In this document: positions 62,360 to 64,000 of the stretch, piece by piece
Position numbering within the stretch: position 1 is the first letter of the stretch
How the letters are laid out: every line of letters starts with the position of its first letter
NCBI RefSeq assembly: GCF_025685685.1
Contig: NZ_JAGSYH010000001.1
Location: 248,001-312,000 of the forward strand
DNA from: Acidicapsa dinghuensis
Lineage (GTDB): Bacteria; Acidobacteriota; Terriglobia; Terriglobales; Acidobacteriaceae
DNA length: 64,000 nt
Direction: 5' to 3'
The notes under the pieces: model-generated
The model's input: only the letters and a program-made list of their open reading frames with translations
The model's database searches: none
What the model was told of the DNA's origin: nothing
Translations under genes and position numbers: made by a program

Positions 62360-63297
62360 GGTCCGGGAAACCTGTGTACCTGACTAAATTGATTCGCCAC
62401 CCACACCAACAGGATCACAACAAACACGCCTGTCGATAAATAAGCCGCCCGCCGCCCCCGCAATCCAGCGCTTCGCCGGATATACAGCAGCACCACATAC
62501 AACGCCCACATCGCAAACGACAGCAATACCTTAGGATCGGAAAAGTACGCCGGCCCCACGCTCTCCTGCGCCAGCAGACTGCCCACCAGCAATCCCAGCG
62601 TCATGCACGGAAACCCAAACAGCAGCGTCGCATGCGCAATCCGTTCCAGCGTGTCCAGCGGAGGCAGAAAATCACTAAAGATCGGGTGCCCCATGTCTCG
62701 ATTCTGAGATGTGGGATTGGAATATGGATATTCCATCTTTCGTATCTTCGACAATGATTTCGGGTACCCCGCATCTCGATTTTGAGATGTGGGAATGGAG
62801 TGTCCAGCCAGCACCAGATGGCTCTTCAGCTTTCGCTCCTGCACCAGGTACAGAAAACTAGCCACCATGCTGAACGCCAGCGAAGCATACGCCGCCAGCA
62901 GAAACACGATATGCACCACCAGCCACCCAGTCCGTACCCCGCTCGACGGAAACACATACCGCTGCGCCCCAATCGCAGGCACAAACACCAGAAAGAACGA
63001 GGCCGGCAGCGCAAACACGCCAAACGAATCCGTCCGGTAGATACCACTGATGGCAAGGAAAATTCCGGCTATGACCAGCCCGAGCAGCGACTCCAGCTCC
63101 GCATATCCCACCGGATACAAACGGTGCGCAATCCCCAGCATCTCCGTCACCGAAACCAGGTGAAACAGAAACGCCAGCCCCGCCGCCGGCAGGTATACGC
63201 TACGCCATCGCGTATAGGCATAAAGCACAGCAGGCAATGCGGTTAAACTAGCCACCGCATACAGCACCGCCGCCACTCTAAGCCACACAAGGAACAT
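62356..63297 (-). CDS. CcsA/HemX-like cytochrome c assembly membrane protein
   Basis: A 313-residue protein with about eight helices of the cytochrome c assembly superfamily, of the HemX subgroup usually found before hemA. Conserved parts are HIVFLLAAYASLAFSMVASFLYLVQERKLKS and, after an insert, PPLDTLERIAHATLLFGFPCMTLGLLVGSLLA. Residues ~163-207 are an in-frame insertion coded by two palindromic repeats (PTSQNRDAGYP and PTSQNRDMGHP). The insert lies in a loop between helices, which explains tolerance. It may aid heme delivery or HemA stability; neither is shown here. Confidence 0.85.
   Translation of the reverse strand: MFLVWLRVAAVLYAVASLTALPAVLYAYTRWRSVYLPAAGLAFLFHLVSVTEMLGIAHRLYPVGYAELESLLGLVIAGIFLAISGIYRTDSFGVFALPASFFLVFVPAIGAQRYVFPSSGVRTGWLVVHIVFLLAAYASLAFSMVASFLYLVQERKLKSHLVLAGHSIPTSQNRDAGYPKSLSKIRKMEYPYSNPTSQNRDMGHPIFSDFLPPLDTLERIAHATLLFGFPCMTLGLLVGSLLAQESVGPAYFSDPKVLLSFAMWALYVVLLYIRRSAGLRGRRAAYLSTGVFVVILLVWVANQFSQVHRFPGP
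62690..62793. repeat. two family B palindromes inside the ccsA-like gene
   Basis: 62690-62699 pairs with 62706-62715 and 62768-62777 with 62784-62793, both 10-bp stems with one or two G-T pairs. The copies are 78 bases apart (26 codons), keep the frame and repeat the same peptide. Confidence 0.8.
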
Positions 63298-63651
63298 GCC
63301 ACTCCCAAACTGAAGCCCAATGCTTCAGTATACTGTGGCGCTAATCGCGCGGGGCCACGCAATCGCCAAGCACAGCATTCATATGCTGTCGGTCGGCGCT
63401 GCCTATTCCGATTGCGGAATCAAAACATCTACGTCTGGACCAGCCACAACGAACCGCGTGCAGAGCTGACTTGCCGACTTGTGCGCACACCGATTGGACT
63501 TTGTCTCACAGCGATTGCACTTTGCAAGACGTCGATTGCACAGTGCTGTACATGGATTGCGCATCGCTCGCCGCCGATTGCACAGTGCAGCACAGATATT
63601 GCGCATTGTCTTCCCCAGGGCTTCAGAATTCGCCCAGAACCGCTGCTTCAA
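63298..63651. other. 354-bp gap upstream of the heme operon
   Basis: Apart from the tandem repeat at 63491-63616, no gene was accepted. An 82-codon frame on the minus strand (63403-63651) is mainly a translation of the repeat. Confidence 0.5.
63491..63616. repeat. six tandem 21-bp repeats
   Basis: Units begin at 63491, 63512, 63533, 63554, 63575 and 63596, exactly 21 bases apart. Most carry CGATTGCAC near the start and several contain the small palindrome TTGCACnnTGCA or TGCACAGTGCA. The array ends about 200 bases before the start of the ccsA-like gene on its upstream side. Confidence 0.8.
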
Positions 63652-64000
63652 TCAGACTTCGAGAACGCGCAGCTTCCCTTCCGGCGTCTTCGCGGCTCCG
63701 AATAGAAAACGGCCTCCGCTATCCAGATGGCGCAGTTGCAATTCGTGCTTCGTCACCGAGAGGTGGCTGAAACCATGGACCTCTTGCGCGTATGGCCCGC
63801 GCATCTCATCGTCAATTTTGAGCACATACAGATCGGCTCCGCCGCCTCCGGAAAGAAAGTGCGTCGTCGGATGATCCTCAAAATGAAGCACTTGCAAATC
63901 GTGATCGTGTCCAGCGAGGTAGAAATCGACTTTGTACTTCTTGAAAAGCGGGCTCCAGTCACGCACCAGCACCGGATGATCGCCGTGCGGACCATTTGAA
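63652..64000 (-). CDS. metallophosphoesterase, C-terminal part (cut by window edge)
   Basis: The frame is open to the right edge and ends at the TGA complementary to 63652-63654, leaving about 115 residues. The visible part is the C-terminal end of a calcineurin-like/purple acid phosphatase-type enzyme: SNGPHGDHP, LFKKYKVDFYLAGHDHDLQVL with the metal-binding GHDHD, then THFLSGGGGADLY. It differs from the phosphoesterase at 15464 and has the acid-phosphatase type 5 style. Substrate unknown. The heme operon lies downstream of it on the same strand. Confidence 0.88.
   Translation of the reverse strand, partial: SNGPHGDHPVLVRDWSPLFKKYKVDFYLAGHDHDLQVLHFEDHPTTHFLSGGGGADLYVLKIDDEMRGPYAQEVHGFSHLSVTKHELQLRHLDSGGRFLFGAAKTPEGKLRVLEV

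Noticed and set aside
63403..63651. 82-codon minus-strand frame with Cys/Asn/Arg heptads
   Set aside because: Most of it is the translation of the 21-bp array; the plus strand is equally open, and the TTG start lacks a separate ribosome site.

Overview
The window looks like a chromosomal segment of an Acidobacteriota bacterium, most likely class Terriglobia. The pointers are a TIGR03435/DUF3738 'soil-associated' protein, an NHL-repeat lipoprotein with a Gly run after its lipobox, moderately high G+C coding sequence, and several families of short extragenic palindromes. No rRNA, tRNA, CRISPR array, prophage or complete insertion sequence was found.

Layout. 1-6.9 kb: the start of an Orn/Lys/Arg decarboxylase, an NHL lipoprotein, a GH35-like beta-galactosidase, an orphan PstS-like protein with an extra N-terminal domain, and pdxS. 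7-13.4 kb is accessory in character: a Phd/PIN toxin-antitoxin pair, a TIGR03435 protein, a secreted unknown protein plus a decayed second copy of its 5' end, a methyltransferase, aqpZ, a STAS protein and many palindromic repeats. pdxT follows at 13.9 kb, 7 kb from its partner pdxS, then an orphan heme-copper oxidase subunit III gene and a metallophosphoesterase.

17.2-31.9 kb is one long complex I operon in the order nuoA-C-D-x-y-E-F-G-H-J-K-L-M-N. It has no nuoB and no nuoI, and two unknown genes (x, y) are translationally coupled between nuoD and nuoE. 31.9-48.1 kb is a Wzx/Wzy-type exopolysaccharide region: three GT4 glycosyltransferases, a DUF2334 deacetylase, a flippase, a polymerase/ligase, a single protein that fuses a Wzz/GumC-type chain-length protein to a Wza/GumB-type export protein, a sugar-nucleotide epimerase, a UDP-sugar dehydrogenase and an ATP-grasp enzyme. 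Inside it sits a likely metal-sensing unit: a 25-residue peptide with seven cysteines, followed by an ECF sigma factor with a cysteine-rich tail (CorE-like).

48-64 kb carries a GNAT enzyme, a GAF-PAS histidine kinase, lipid A genes (lpxD and an LpxL-like acyltransferase), and heme genes: hemQ, then a ccsA-like/hemA/hemC/hemD operon. HemQ points to the coproporphyrin-dependent route. Also here are an endonuclease III with a histone-like tail, a nucleoside deaminase, a 49-residue membrane peptide and the C-terminal part of a second metallophosphoesterase.

Repeats are the structural theme. A palindrome plus 7-bp tail family supplies the stop codons of hemD, the lpxL-like gene and the epimerase; another palindrome family sits twice, in frame, inside the ccsA-like gene; and six exact-period 21-bp repeats lie upstream of that heme operon.
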